DNA of 42,262 nucleotides from the NCBI GenBank assembly GCA_023248155.1, contig JAHFFE010000002.1, positions 1 through 42,262 on the forward strand, written 5' to 3'. The stretch is from Candidatus Omnitrophota bacterium (GTDB lineage: Bacteria; Omnitrophota; Gorgyraeia; 1-14-0-20-64-10). The notes beneath the pieces are model-generated. The model was given only the letters and a program-made list of their open reading frames with translations, was not told the origin of the DNA and ran no database searches. Made by a program: the position numbers and the translations under genes. Shown here piece by piece: positions 29,020 through 38,672 of the stretch (position 1 is the first letter of the stretch; each line of letters begins with the position of its first letter).

Positions 29020-29366
29020 TAGTGTTGTTTCTTTCGCGAAGCCGCAATTCTTTCGTAAATCCAATTAGACAACGGCCCGGAGCCGGGCATCTTTTTCAAA
29101 AACCAGCCGAGCCATTTCCAGCGCGGCAACTGTTCAAGAAGATCAGGAAATGCCTTGGCCCCGCTGAGCACTTTTCCGTCGGGAAAAACCAGGTGGAACG
29201 AATTCTCCAATTCGGAGCGCGTCATATTTGGCACCAGCGACGGGATGCGCGGATCGTCGAAACCGACCGGTTCAATGCGATGGCGCGTGTCCCAGCGCCG
29301 GATCCGTTGCTGGAATCCGACACAGAGCGGGCACTGGTTGTCATACAGCAGATAAAAAGAGCTCAT
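29019..29366 (-). CDS. DCC-family (DUF393) thiol-disulfide oxidoreductase-like protein
   Basis: FYLLYDNQCPLCVGFQQRI (DxxCPxC), then LVFPDGKVLSGAKAF. Confidence 0.85.
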   Translation of the reverse strand: MSSFYLLYDNQCPLCVGFQQRIRRWDTRHRIEPVGFDDPRIPSLVPNMTRSELENSFHLVFPDGKVLSGAKAFPDLLEQLPRWKWLGWFLKKMPGSGPLSNWIYERIAASRKKQH

Positions 29367-30732
29367 AAGGAAAAATATTGCCTCGGTTTAAAATTCCGCC
29401 TGGATCAACCAGTTTTTTGATGCGCGCCATCTCTTTTAATCCGTTAGCGCCGACCATCATTTCCAGATAAGGGATCCGCAGTTTGCCGATGCCATGCTCG
29501 GCGGAAACGGTCCCGCCCAGTTCAACCGCTTTTTTTGCCAGCGTTGCGTAAAGTTTCGTGGACTGATCAAACTGCTCTTTGTTTTTCGGAAGCAGGTTGG
29601 CATGCAGATGATTTTCTCCGATATGCCCCCAAAGGGCATAATCGATTCCGGACGCCAGTAATTCAGTGCGGTAAAAATCAAACATTGCGCGGGCTGATTC
29701 ATCCGGCACCGCGAAATCGGTGCCCAGTTTTCGGAACCCATTCTCGGCGGCTTGTTTGTTGACGCGCACCGGCAGTTGGTACCGGTACTGTTGAAACGCC
29801 TGATGATCTTCCGGCTCCGAAGAGATTAATTCTTCGGAAACGATTGCACCGTGCGCCCGGGCCAGCGCGAGCCATTGTTGTGCCAGCGCCGCTTCGGTTT
29901 TTTTTGTCGTTTCCTGTTCGAACAGCAGCGCTGCGCCGGGCTGATCGCCCAGTATTTTTAATGAATTTCCGTCGAAAAACTCCAGCGTCCGCGGCTGGAG
30001 CGTTTTCTTTGCAGCCACAGAAAAATCAAAACAGTCCGTTTCCGATTTAAAGAAAAGCATTCCGCTTATCACCGCTTCCGGTTGCCGCCGGATTTCCAGC
30101 TCCAGCTCCGTAAAAACGCCCAACGTTCCTTCGGAGCCGATGAACAGGTCAATCAAATCCATTTGCGGCGCCCAGAAATAGCCGGCCGCATTTTTTGTTT
30201 TTGGCTGGCAATAGGTCGGCAACGGAAATGAAACCGGTTTTACCGATGTGGTTTTCATCGACAAGATTCCGTTTTGCGCGAAATGCTTGGAGCGCGTGAT
30301 TTCGATCGGCGTTGCATCGGCCAGTAAAAGTTTTACGCGGCGGATCCAGGCGCGCGTCGGCCCGTACGCCAGCGACCGCGGCCCTGATGCGTTCGTTGCG
30401 GCCGTTCCACCGATGGAGGCCGCTTTCTCTCCGGGATCGGGCGGGTAGAAATAGCCGTACATATCCAATACGGCTTCCAGCGCTTTTAAAGTGACTCCTG
30501 GCTCCACAGTCACGCTGCCTGAATTTCTTTCGTCATCCCACAGAACGGGTCCGATCTGGTTGAACCGTTCCGTGGAGAGGATGATTCCAGAGTCAGCTGT
30601 GCAGGCGCCGGTGAGTCCGGTTTTCGCGCCGGCCACGGTGACCGGCGTTTTGGCGCGGTTTGCTTCTTTGAGAATCTGCGCCACTTCCTGTTCGGAAGAA
30701 GGCGTTTCGATCCGCGGCAGGGAATCGGTCAT
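29341..30732 (-). CDS. FAD-binding oxidoreductase, GlcD/D-lactate dehydrogenase type
   Basis: PVTVAGAKTGLTGACT; PPDPGEKAASIGGTAATNASGPRSLAYG; HIGENHLHANLLP; GTVSAEHGIGKLR. Confidence 0.93.
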   Translation of the reverse strand: MTDSLPRIETPSSEQEVAQILKEANRAKTPVTVAGAKTGLTGACTADSGIILSTERFNQIGPVLWDDERNSGSVTVEPGVTLKALEAVLDMYGYFYPPDPGEKAASIGGTAATNASGPRSLAYGPTRAWIRRVKLLLADATPIEITRSKHFAQNGILSMKTTSVKPVSFPLPTYCQPKTKNAAGYFWAPQMDLIDLFIGSEGTLGVFTELELEIRRQPEAVISGMLFFKSETDCFDFSVAAKKTLQPRTLEFFDGNSLKILGDQPGAALLFEQETTKKTEAALAQQWLALARAHGAIVSEELISSEPEDHQAFQQYRYQLPVRVNKQAAENGFRKLGTDFAVPDESARAMFDFYRTELLASGIDYALWGHIGENHLHANLLPKNKEQFDQSTKLYATLAKKAVELGGTVSAEHGIGKLRIPYLEMMVGANGLKEMARIKKLVDPGGILNRGNIFPYELFLSAV

Positions 30733-30737
30733 CGGAG

Positions 30738-31616
30738 CTACTCTGTTTTTAGGCGGAGATTTGTCAGGATTTTCCGGACTGAAGCGTCGCGGTTGAGCGC
30801 GTAGAAATGAAGGCCCGGCACGCCGGATTTCAACAGTTCGGAGCATTGCCGCGTTGCCAGCTCAACACCGTATTCGGCCGCACCGGCATCATCGGTCTCA
30901 TATTTTTCAAGATTTTTGGCCACATCGGCGGGGATCGTCGATCCGCAGAGCGCCGTAAACCGGCGGATCTGCGCGGCCGAGAGGATCGGCAAAATGCCAG
31001 GGATGACCGGCACGGAAATTCCGGCTTTGCGGACAAAATCCAGAAACTCGAAAAAGAACCGGTTATCCAGGAATAACTGCGTGAAAATCACGCAGGCGCC
31101 GGCATCGACCTTTTTTTTCAGATAGGCGATATCATCGGCGCGGTTTCCTTTTGCATCCGGATGAATTTCAGGAAAGCCGCTGACGCCGATTGAAAACCAG
31201 GGATCTTTTCCTGCTTCTTCCACCAGTTGATAGGAGGAATCGAATCCGTCGGGATGCGGCTTGAAATTGGGCTGATCCTGCGGCGGATCGCCGCGAAGCG
31301 CCAGCAGATTGTAAATGCCGGATGCCTTGATTTTTTGCAGGTTGGCGGTGGTTTCTTCGCGCGATTGACCGACAATGTTGAGGTGGCACATCACCTCGAC
31401 GCCGGAGCTTTCCTTGAGTTTCCGGCAAAGATCAATGGTCAGATCACGCGTACTGCCGCCGGCGCCGAATGTGACTGAAAAGAATACAGGATTTACCGCT
31501 TTCAGCCGCTCGACGGTTTCAAAAAGCTTTGAAATTCCCTCGGGTGTTTTCGGAGGAAACAGCTCGATCGAAATGTCCGGCTTTTGCCTGGATTGATAGA
31601 GCCGGTCAAGCCGCAT
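30738..31616 (-). CDS. metF: Methylenetetrahydrofolate reductase (start uncertain; ORF open to 31664)
   Basis: ISIELFPPKTPEG; FFSVTFGAGGSTRDLTIDL; LLALRGDPP; DAGACVIFTQLFLDN; VPGLHFYALNR. Confidence 0.95.
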   Translation of the reverse strand: MRLDRLYQSRQKPDISIELFPPKTPEGISKLFETVERLKAVNPVFFSVTFGAGGSTRDLTIDLCRKLKESSGVEVMCHLNIVGQSREETTANLQKIKASGIYNLLALRGDPPQDQPNFKPHPDGFDSSYQLVEEAGKDPWFSIGVSGFPEIHPDAKGNRADDIAYLKKKVDAGACVIFTQLFLDNRFFFEFLDFVRKAGISVPVIPGILPILSAAQIRRFTALCGSTIPADVAKNLEKYETDDAGAAEYGVELATRQCSELLKSGVPGLHFYALNRDASVRKILTNLRLKTE

Positions 31617-31878
31617 GAGAACCGGTTCTACCGGTGCGATTTTTTTTGCGGACCGAGCGGACAATGTAAAAGATGAAACCGCCGATCAGCACATAGGGAA
31701 GGGCCAGCAGAAGGCAGAGCGAAACGGAAAAACCGTTCATCAGCTTGGAAGCGCCGGCCGCCGTCGACTGATTCGAGGCCACTTCACGGCACATTGGGCA
31801 GGCGGTAGCGGTTCCCGCTCCGATTAATAATAAGAACAGAAATGCTATAACTACGGGTGGTATAAGATATTTTTTCAT
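31606..31878 (-). CDS. Small membrane protein with CPMC motif
   Basis: Signal/TM N-terminus, CPMCREVA, second TM; tightly packed in the oxidase operon. Confidence 0.6.
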   Translation of the reverse strand: MKKYLIPPVVIAFLFLLLIGAGTATACPMCREVASNQSTAAGASKLMNGFSVSLCLLLALPYVLIGGFIFYIVRSVRKKNRTGRTGSHAA

Positions 31879-32300
31879 TTCCAGGTCATCCGGTACAGCA
31901 TCCAGTAGACTACCACACCTGTGACTGAAACATACAGCCAGATGGGCAGCGTCCAGCGCGCGATTTTGCGGTGGGCTTCAACCCGGTCTTTCAGTCCCAA
32001 AGTAAGCGTGCGGATCGCCATCGGCGCCACGAAAATCGCCAGCAGCGTATGCGTTGCGAGAATTGCCAGATAAATCGCGCGAATCGGTCCGGTTGCGGGG
32101 AATCGCGTACTGCCGTGAAACCAGTGATAAGTCAGGTAGCTTGTCAGGAACAGAACCGAACAGCCAAACGCCGCGATCATACAGCGCTTATGCGCTTCGA
32201 TCTGTTTTCGGCGCACAAACCAGAACCCGGCCGTCAGCAACAGCGCGCTGGCGCTGTTGAGGCAGGCGTTAACCGCGGGCAGCCAGGAGAGCGGAGGCAT
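31875..32300 (-). CDS. DUF420-like membrane protein
   Basis: Four-TM protein with HKRCMIAAF and HTLLAIFVAPMAIRTL, encoded in a cytochrome oxidase operon. Confidence 0.8.
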   Translation of the reverse strand: MPPLSWLPAVNACLNSASALLLTAGFWFVRRKQIEAHKRCMIAAFGCSVLFLTSYLTYHWFHGSTRFPATGPIRAIYLAILATHTLLAIFVAPMAIRTLTLGLKDRVEAHRKIARWTLPIWLYVSVTGVVVYWMLYRMTWK

Positions 32301-32874
32301 CGGTCACTAACTGGCGCATCGCCGTTTCTTCAGAAGAGTCGTAATAACCATAAAGCGTTCCGGTTTTATCGACCAGCACGAACCGGATGCTGTGGATTAC
32401 CGGCTCAGCTGGATCGGTTCCCTCGGCATAGCTGAGGCGGAACCCTTTTTTGGTTAGCCGGCCGATTTCCATTTCCGGTCCGGTCAAGAAATGCCAGCGC
32501 TTGAAATCGGCTCCCCATTGGCTGCCGTATTTCTTCAGTACGGACGGGGTGTCCCGCGCCGGGTCGACGCTGAATGAAACCAATTCGATTTCAGCCGGCA
32601 GAGTTGCCTGCAGTCGCGCCATTTTTTGCGTCATCTGCGGGCAGGTGCCCGCACACGACGTGAAAATAAAATCGGCGATCCAGATTTTTCCGCTCAGTTG
32701 CGCGCTCGAAAATGGTTTTCCTTCCTGATCGGTCAGTTTGAACTCCGGAATTTTCACGCGGGGCGCTGTGGGAACCGGTGCCGGAGTTTTCTCATGCGCC
32801 TGCGTCCGGACCAGATAAACAGGTGGCAACAAGAGTGCGGCTGAAAGGAGAATCCACCAGACCCGGTTTTTCAT
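32269..32874 (-). CDS. SCO1/SenC-family copper chaperone
   Basis: FIFTSCAGTCPQMTQKMARLQ (CxxxCP) and SFSVDPARDTPSVLKKYG. Confidence 0.92.
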   Translation of the reverse strand: MKNRVWWILLSAALLLPPVYLVRTQAHEKTPAPVPTAPRVKIPEFKLTDQEGKPFSSAQLSGKIWIADFIFTSCAGTCPQMTQKMARLQATLPAEIELVSFSVDPARDTPSVLKKYGSQWGADFKRWHFLTGPEMEIGRLTKKGFRLSYAEGTDPAEPVIHSIRFVLVDKTGTLYGYYDSSEETAMRQLVTDASALLAARG

Positions 32875-32903
32875 GCGAAGGGAAACCTGCTTGTTCTGCT
32901 TGG

Positions 32904-33188
32904 TTAAGAAAAAACAGCCAGGCCGATCAGCATCATCGCGACGGCCAGCGCAATCAGGAAGAATGGGAAAATCACAACAATCCAGAGCGGAAGCGCTTTT
33001 TCACCGTCGAGGTGCATGTAGTACCACGAAACTAGGCCGGCCTTGATCAGAGAGACCAGCATGATTAGGCCGATAATGGCGGTTTTGGAAATCGGCAGAT
33101 GTGAAAAGAAAGTGCTGACGGCCAGCAGTCCGATTAGCGCCGCCCAGATCACGCCGTATTTTTTATAACTGACCGCCTTGCTCGTCAT
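32904..33188 (-). CDS. Cytochrome c oxidase subunit IV-type protein
   Basis: Three-TM small protein following coxC; VSLIKAGLVSWYYMHLDGEK. Confidence 0.85.
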   Translation of the reverse strand: MTSKAVSYKKYGVIWAALIGLLAVSTFFSHLPISKTAIIGLIMLVSLIKAGLVSWYYMHLDGEKALPLWIVVIFPFFLIALAVAMMLIGLAVFS

Positions 33189-33205
33189 AGCGCGATGCTC
33201 CTTCC

Positions 33206-33781
33206 TTAAATCAGATAAACCAGCGGGAACAGGAAAATCCAGACTAAGTCCACGAAGTGCCAGTAGAGTCCGGAGATTTCGACCAAATGGCTTTTGCGCG
33301 CCCAGAATCCGTCGCGGAATGTCAGCCAGAGCACCCAGACATTCGTTAGAATTCCGATGATCACATGGAGCCCATGCACGCCGGTCAGCGTGAAGTAGCA
33401 GTCCCAGAACAGGCCGGTGCCGGGCAAATGCCCATGCTCAAATTTGAGGTGGTATTCGTACCCTTTTACGCAGAGAAACGCTGTTCCGAGAATGATCGTC
33501 GCCAGCAGGAACAGGCGCAATTGCGACAAATCCTTTTTATGGACGGCTGCCACGCCAAGCGCCATCGTCATTGAACTGGAAAGCAGAATAAAAGTGTTGA
33601 TCGCGGCCGCGGCGACATTCAGTTCTTCGCTGGGGTTGGGCCAGCTGACGCCGGCGCGCAACACGATGTAGGCGCCCAGCAGTCCCGCGAAAAACATTAC
33701 TTCGGACGCCAGGAAAAGCCACATCGCCAGTTTCCCGGTCGGAATGCCGGTCGCGTTATGTTCGATGGAATGAGTTGTCAT
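33206..33781 (-). CDS. coxC: Cytochrome c oxidase subunit III
   Basis: KLAMWLFLASEVMFFAGLLGAYIVLR; FTLTGVHGLHVIIG; GLYWHFVDLVWIFLFPLVYL. Confidence 0.97.
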   Translation of the reverse strand: MTTHSIEHNATGIPTGKLAMWLFLASEVMFFAGLLGAYIVLRAGVSWPNPSEELNVAAAAINTFILLSSSMTMALGVAAVHKKDLSQLRLFLLATIILGTAFLCVKGYEYHLKFEHGHLPGTGLFWDCYFTLTGVHGLHVIIGILTNVWVLWLTFRDGFWARKSHLVEISGLYWHFVDLVWIFLFPLVYLI

Positions 33782-33790
33782 AGTTCTATT

Positions 33791-34654
33791 TTATAACAAG
33801 AGCCGATCCAAAGTCATCGTAATCAGAATCACCGGAAGATAGAGAATGGAGCTGATAAATAATTGGCGTGCCGCCTGTTCGGTGCGCGTGCGCGCCGCGT
33901 GAACTCCGGCCGCCAGGAAGAGAAGCCCGGCTGCCAGTGCCACGCCAAAATAGATCCAGCTGCAAAACCCATAAGCCGCCGGCAGAAGACTGACCGGAAC
34001 CAGCGCCGCGCAGTACACAATGATCTGGCGGCCCGTCGCGGCGCCGTTTAAATCGATAACCGGCAGCATTTTAAACCCGGCGCGCGCGTAATCGTCGCGA
34101 TGAATCCAGGCGATCGCCAGGAAATGCGGCAGCTGCCAGATGAAAATAATCCAGAATAAAAACCAGGCCCCGATGCCGATGCTGCCGCGCGCCGCGGCCC
34201 AGCCGATTAACGGCGGAATAGCGCCCGGGATCGCGCCGGCCAGCGTGCAGAACGCCGTTGTTTTTTTCAGCGGCGTGTAGATAAACAGGTAACTGACCAG
34301 CGTCAGCGCCGCCAGCGTTCCTGCCAGCGCATTGCATCCGAAAGTCAAAATTAAAAGTCCGGCTGTCGCGGCGATCACTCCAAACGCCATCGCGTTCGGT
34401 TCCTGAACCCGGCCCGACGGGATTGGGCGCTGTTTCGTCCGTTCCATTTGCCGGTCCGGGTCCTGTTCCATCACCTGGTTGAGAATTCCGCAGCCGGCCC
34501 CCACCAGCGCCGTTCCCAAAAGCACAAACCAGAATTCCCTGCGGTTCCACTGATGCGGCGTTCCGAGCAAAAATCCGATCAGCGCGGTGATCAGCGCCAG
34601 CAAAGTCAGCCGGGGTTTGGTCAGTTCAAGGTAGGCGAGAAACTGCGCGGCCAT
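33791..34654 (-). CDS. ctaB: Protoheme IX farnesyltransferase
   Basis: YLELTKPRLTLLALITALIGFLLG; NQVMEQDPDRQMERTKQRPIPSGRV; start ATG at 34654 inferred. Confidence 0.95.
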   Translation of the reverse strand: MAAQFLAYLELTKPRLTLLALITALIGFLLGTPHQWNRREFWFVLLGTALVGAGCGILNQVMEQDPDRQMERTKQRPIPSGRVQEPNAMAFGVIAATAGLLILTFGCNALAGTLAALTLVSYLFIYTPLKKTTAFCTLAGAIPGAIPPLIGWAAARGSIGIGAWFLFWIIFIWQLPHFLAIAWIHRDDYARAGFKMLPVIDLNGAATGRQIIVYCAALVPVSLLPAAYGFCSWIYFGVALAAGLLFLAAGVHAARTRTEQAARQLFISSILYLPVILITMTLDRLLL

Positions 34655-34668
34655 GGGGGAATTGGAGA

Positions 34669-35526
34669 TCAGGAGGGCCGGACTAAACGCCAATAAATGG
34701 CGATTAATAGTTTCCAGCTGCTGGCCAGCAGCAGCGCGCCAAACGCCACATGCGCCGTGGCGACCAGCGGGTGGGCCCGCGTCACTAAGATGACCAGTCC
34801 GATTCCAATCTGGCCCAGCAACACCCACGCAATCAGCGTGGCCGGTTTTCGGAAAAGAGATTGAGATCGCAGCACGCCGAGGACTTCTCCGGTTGTTTTA
34901 CCGGCCGCGATGAAAACGGCAACCGCGCCAAACAGGTGGGCGATTATCAACAGCGGAATCCAGCCGATATGCCGGATTGAGGCGCCGAGGATTAACTGGC
35001 CGTAAAGCGTCATCAGCGTAATCAACGTCCATTGAAAAAGAATAATGGGTGAATAGTGCGTTGTCGAGGAGGGTTCCGGTTCTTCATGCCAGGCAGGGGA
35101 GAGTACCATCGTCAGCACGGCCAGCGTCGAGAAAAATGTTTGTCCCAGCACGGCATGCACGATCGAAATTTGAGCCGGCAGTTTCAGAAGGACGGTTATG
35201 CCGCCCAGTATTCCTTGAAGGACGACCATGCCGAACGAAGCGAGCGCCAGCCATCGGACTTGTTTACGCGGCTCCACGCGCAAGATCCAAATCAGTTGGA
35301 TTAGCGTCAGCAGCCCGACTCCGGCGGCGATGACGCGGTGGCTGTGTTCGAATCGGACGCCGCCGACCATCGGCGGGAACAACGTGCCGAACGAGAGCGG
35401 CCAGTCGGGAACGGACAGGCCGGAATCGGTGGAAGTGACCAGCGCTCCGGCGATGATCAGGATAAATCCGCAGAGCGTTGTGGCCAGCGAGAAACGATAA
35501 AGCGCTTTATTGGAAGCAGAGGACAT
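34669..35526 (-). CDS. ctaA: Heme A synthase (COX15/CtaA)
   Basis: LVTSTDSGLSVPDWPLSFG; EHSHRVIAAGVGLLTL; GGITVLLKLPAQISIVHAVLGQ. Confidence 0.95.
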   Translation of the reverse strand: MSSASNKALYRFSLATTLCGFILIIAGALVTSTDSGLSVPDWPLSFGTLFPPMVGGVRFEHSHRVIAAGVGLLTLIQLIWILRVEPRKQVRWLALASFGMVVLQGILGGITVLLKLPAQISIVHAVLGQTFFSTLAVLTMVLSPAWHEEPEPSSTTHYSPIILFQWTLITLMTLYGQLILGASIRHIGWIPLLIIAHLFGAVAVFIAAGKTTGEVLGVLRSQSLFRKPATLIAWVLLGQIGIGLVILVTRAHPLVATAHVAFGALLLASSWKLLIAIYWRLVRPS

Positions 35527-37265
35527 TAGTGCCCTCCTTTTCCGCCACCCTTTTCCGTTTGAAGGATAAAATCTTTTTTGGCTCCCGGCACCGAAAATTC
35601 ATACGGATCCGAGTGGACCGTGACCGGTTCCGGGAAATTGCCGTGGGGAGGAGGGGACGTGGTGACCCATTCCAGCGTGGTTGCTTCCCACGGATTATTA
35701 CCGGCCTTTTTGCCTTTGACCATGCTGGTGAAGAAATTAAAAATCAGAATCAACTGTGAAAGCATCAGGCAAAAGGCCGAAATGCTCATGAACCGGTTTA
35801 AGTCGGTGAAATGGACCAGGCCCGCGTACTGCGTGTAATCGTAAATGCGGCGAGGCATGCCGCCGATGCCCAGCGCGAACATCGGGAACATGACGCCGTT
35901 GAAGAAAATGAATGTCAGGAGAAAGTGCAATTTGCCCAGCCGTTCGTTCAGCATCCGGCCGAACATTTTCGGGTACCAGAACGTGATGCCGGCGAACGCG
36001 CCGAACAGCGACCCGCCGAACAGCACATAGTGCAAATGTCCGACGACAAAATAGGTATCGTGGAAATACATGTCCACCGGCGTTGAGGCCAGATAGATGC
36101 CGGTCAGCCCGCCGATTAAAAACATCGAGATAAATCCGAGCGCGTGCAGCATCGGCGTGGTTAACCGCAGCGAACCTTTCCAGAGCGTGCCGAGCCAGCT
36201 GAAAATTTTTACGCCGGTCGGAACCGCGATCAGCATCGTTGAAACCATGAATGTGGTGCCCAGCGCCGGGTTCATGCCGGTCTGGAACATATGGTGCGCC
36301 CATACCAGAAAACCAACGGCGCCGATCGAGACCGACGAATAAGCGATTACTTTGTAGCCGAACAACGGTTTGCGCGCGAACGTCGGCAGAATGTCCGACA
36401 CAAAACCCATCGCCGGCAGGATCATGATGTAAACGGCCGGGTGCGAATAGAACCAGAACAGATGCTGCCAGAGAATCGGCTGGCCGCCCGCGTGCGTCAG
36501 CGTTTCTCCGCTGACGATCAGGTTGGCCGGCAGGAAAAAACTGGTTCCCAGCGTGCGGTCCAGCAGCAGCAGGATCATCGCCGAGGCCAGCACCGGCGTG
36601 GCCAGCAGCGTCAGGACGGCCGTCGTGAACAGCGCCCAGATCGAGATCGGCATCCGGTGAAAGCTCATCCCCGGCGCGCGCAGGTTGATGATGGTGGCCA
36701 CATAGTTGACGGCGCCGGCGATCGATGAGAAACCGAGCACGATCACGCCGATCACCCAGAGTGTTTGTCCGGCGCCTGAAGTTTGGGTCAGCGCCGAGAG
36801 CGGCGGGTAAGCGGTCCATCCGGAAGCGGCCGCACTTCCTTCCACAAAGAAACCGGCCAGCACAATGACGGCTGCCGGAACAAAAAGCCAGTAGGAGAGC
36901 ATGTTCAGCCGCGGGAACGCCATGTCGCCGGCGCCGATCTTCAGTGGAATCAAATAGTTGCCGAACGCGCCGACCAGCAGCGGAATCACGCCGAAGAAAA
37001 TCATGATCGAACCGTGCATCGTGAACAGCACATTGTAAAATTCAGGGACCAGCACGCCGCCCGGGTATCCGTCCGGCGCGATTTTTTCCATGAACGACAG
37101 CGGCTGACCCGGCCAGCCAAGCTGCCAGCGGATCAGCATCGCCAGCAGGCCGCCGACCACCATGAACAGCAGGGAACTGATCAGGAACTGAATGCCGATC
37201 ACTTTATGATCGGTCGAGAAAACATATTTCGTCCAGAAACTTTGTTTGTGTGCGGGTGCGCTCAT
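35526..37265 (-). CDS. coxA: Cytochrome c oxidase subunit I
   Basis: STDHKVIGIQFL; LTMHGSIMIFFGVIPLL; WQHLFWFYSHPAVYIMILPAMG; DTYFVVGHLHYVLFGGSLFG. Confidence 0.98.
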   Translation of the reverse strand: MSAPAHKQSFWTKYVFSTDHKVIGIQFLISSLLFMVVGGLLAMLIRWQLGWPGQPLSFMEKIAPDGYPGGVLVPEFYNVLFTMHGSIMIFFGVIPLLVGAFGNYLIPLKIGAGDMAFPRLNMLSYWLFVPAAVIVLAGFFVEGSAAASGWTAYPPLSALTQTSGAGQTLWVIGVIVLGFSSIAGAVNYVATIINLRAPGMSFHRMPISIWALFTTAVLTLLATPVLASAMILLLLDRTLGTSFFLPANLIVSGETLTHAGGQPILWQHLFWFYSHPAVYIMILPAMGFVSDILPTFARKPLFGYKVIAYSSVSIGAVGFLVWAHHMFQTGMNPALGTTFMVSTMLIAVPTGVKIFSWLGTLWKGSLRLTTPMLHALGFISMFLIGGLTGIYLASTPVDMYFHDTYFVVGHLHYVLFGGSLFGAFAGITFWYPKMFGRMLNERLGKLHFLLTFIFFNGVMFPMFALGIGGMPRRIYDYTQYAGLVHFTDLNRFMSISAFCLMLSQLILIFNFFTSMVKGKKAGNNPWEATTLEWVTTSPPPHGNFPEPVTVHSDPYEFSVPGAKKDFILQTEKGGGKGGH

Positions 37266-37924
37266 TCGGTTGCCTTCGTTTCGACCAGCCATTTCTCAAA
37301 ATCAGCCATCGGTTCCGTAGTCACAAAACCTTTCATGCGGTAATGGCCCAGTCCGCACAGTTCTGCGCAGCGAATCTCAAACTCACCCGCCTTCACCGCT
37401 TCCAGCCAGATAGTGATGTTCAGGCCGGGAACGGCGTCCTGCTTCATGCGGAATTCCGGAACGAAGAAACTGTGGATGACATCTTTGGAGCTGACGATCA
37501 GCTTGACCGGCGTTCCGACCGGCATATGCAGCTGGTTGATCGTGCTGATGTCGTCGGGCGTGTCGTACTGTCCGTCGGGGCCGGGGTACAGCACATTCCA
37601 GGCGAACTGTTCGGCCGTCAGTTTCAATTCAACGGACGTTGCCGGCATCTGCTTGGGGAAACGGACCTGCGCCCAGACTTTTTGGCTGGCGATCGTGAGC
37701 CCCAGCAGAATGATCGCCGGGATTACGGTCCAGACCACTTCCAGCACCGTGTTGCCGTGAACATAGCTGGCTTTATGGCCGGGCCGCGCGCGGTATTTCA
37801 GAACAAAAAACAGCAGAACGCCCTGCACCAGGAAAAAGAAAAACCCGGTGATCCAGACAATAGCCCAAAAAAGCTGGTCTACTTTCGGGCCGATCGTCGA
37901 TACGCTTTCAGGCATCCATCCCAT
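37262..37924 (-). CDS. coxB: Cytochrome c oxidase subunit II, without fused cytochrome c domain
   Basis: CuA site EIRCAELCGLGHYRMKG; HSFFVPEFRMKQDAVPG; ends LVETKATE with no CxxCH. Confidence 0.97.
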   Translation of the reverse strand: MGWMPESVSTIGPKVDQLFWAIVWITGFFFFLVQGVLLFFVLKYRARPGHKASYVHGNTVLEVVWTVIPAIILLGLTIASQKVWAQVRFPKQMPATSVELKLTAEQFAWNVLYPGPDGQYDTPDDISTINQLHMPVGTPVKLIVSSKDVIHSFFVPEFRMKQDAVPGLNITIWLEAVKAGEFEIRCAELCGLGHYRMKGFVTTEPMADFEKWLVETKATE

Positions 37925-37948
37925 GCGCGGCAGTCCGTTCCTTTTTTA

Positions 37949-38656
37949 TTACAGGCTGAAGCTGACCGACTTCATCTCGCCGTCGGCGACGGTGACTTCC
38001 TGAGACTTGGTTCCCAGTTTTTCCTGCCAGACTTTCACCGTATATTTCCCGGCCGGAACTCCCTTGATCGAGAACGAACCATCCGGTCCGGTTACCGCGA
38101 AGAATGGGTGCGAGAAAATGTTGCCCCAGGCCATCATCCAGGGGTGCACATTGCACTTAATCGGGATTCCGACTTCCGCTTGATCAAACACTTTGGCGCT
38201 TTTCATTCCCTTGGTCGGTTGCGCCAGATTAAACTTCTTGTTCATTTTCGCCTGGCAGTTCACGTTGTGCAGCGTTCCGTCGTTGTTGATGATCTCAACT
38301 TTTTGTCCGACCTGCGCCGCGAAGACATGCGGTTCATACATACAGCCGACTTGCACCAGCTGCACCGCGTTGGCCGGGGCCGGGTAGCTGCCGGTCACGC
38401 CGTCGAGATAAACAACCGCGTATTGCAGATTTCCGCCGTTGGCGACGACATCCTGCTTGACGACCGTATCCTTGTGCTGACTCAGGCAGACCGGATCGGC
38501 GGCCATCTTGATTTTTTCACAAACAGGAGCAGCCGAGGAGAGCATCACTTTTCCGCTGATTTCCGCGCCGCCGGCGGCGGCCGCCGGTTTGGCTCCCGCG
38601 CCTGAGAACGCCACCACCGATAACGCCAACAAAGAAACAACCGTAATTTTTTTCAT
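37949..38656 (-). CDS. Exported cupredoxin-like protein with carboxypeptidase-regulatory-like C-terminus
   Basis: Signal peptide; VEIINNDGTLHNVN ... IKCNVHPWMMAW (candidate Cu ligands); GSFSIKGVPAGKYTVKVWQEKLG. Confidence 0.8.
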   Translation of the reverse strand: MKKITVVSLLALSVVAFSGAGAKPAAAAGGAEISGKVMLSSAAPVCEKIKMAADPVCLSQHKDTVVKQDVVANGGNLQYAVVYLDGVTGSYPAPANAVQLVQVGCMYEPHVFAAQVGQKVEIINNDGTLHNVNCQAKMNKKFNLAQPTKGMKSAKVFDQAEVGIPIKCNVHPWMMAWGNIFSHPFFAVTGPDGSFSIKGVPAGKYTVKVWQEKLGTKSQEVTVADGEMKSVSFSL

Positions 38657-38672
38657 GGGTAATACTCCTTGT

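Noticed and set aside
35330-35370. TTCGAATC tRNA T-loop-like string
   Set aside because: Lies within the ctaA coding sequence with no cloverleaf around it.
35737-36819. 360-aa minus-strand ORF
   Set aside because: Alternate frame inside coxA, whose own frame carries all conserved oxidase motifs.
37250-38605. 451-aa plus-strand ORF
   Set aside because: Antisense to clear coxB and cupredoxin-like genes; His/Arg-rich low-information translation typical of a GC-rich shadow frame.
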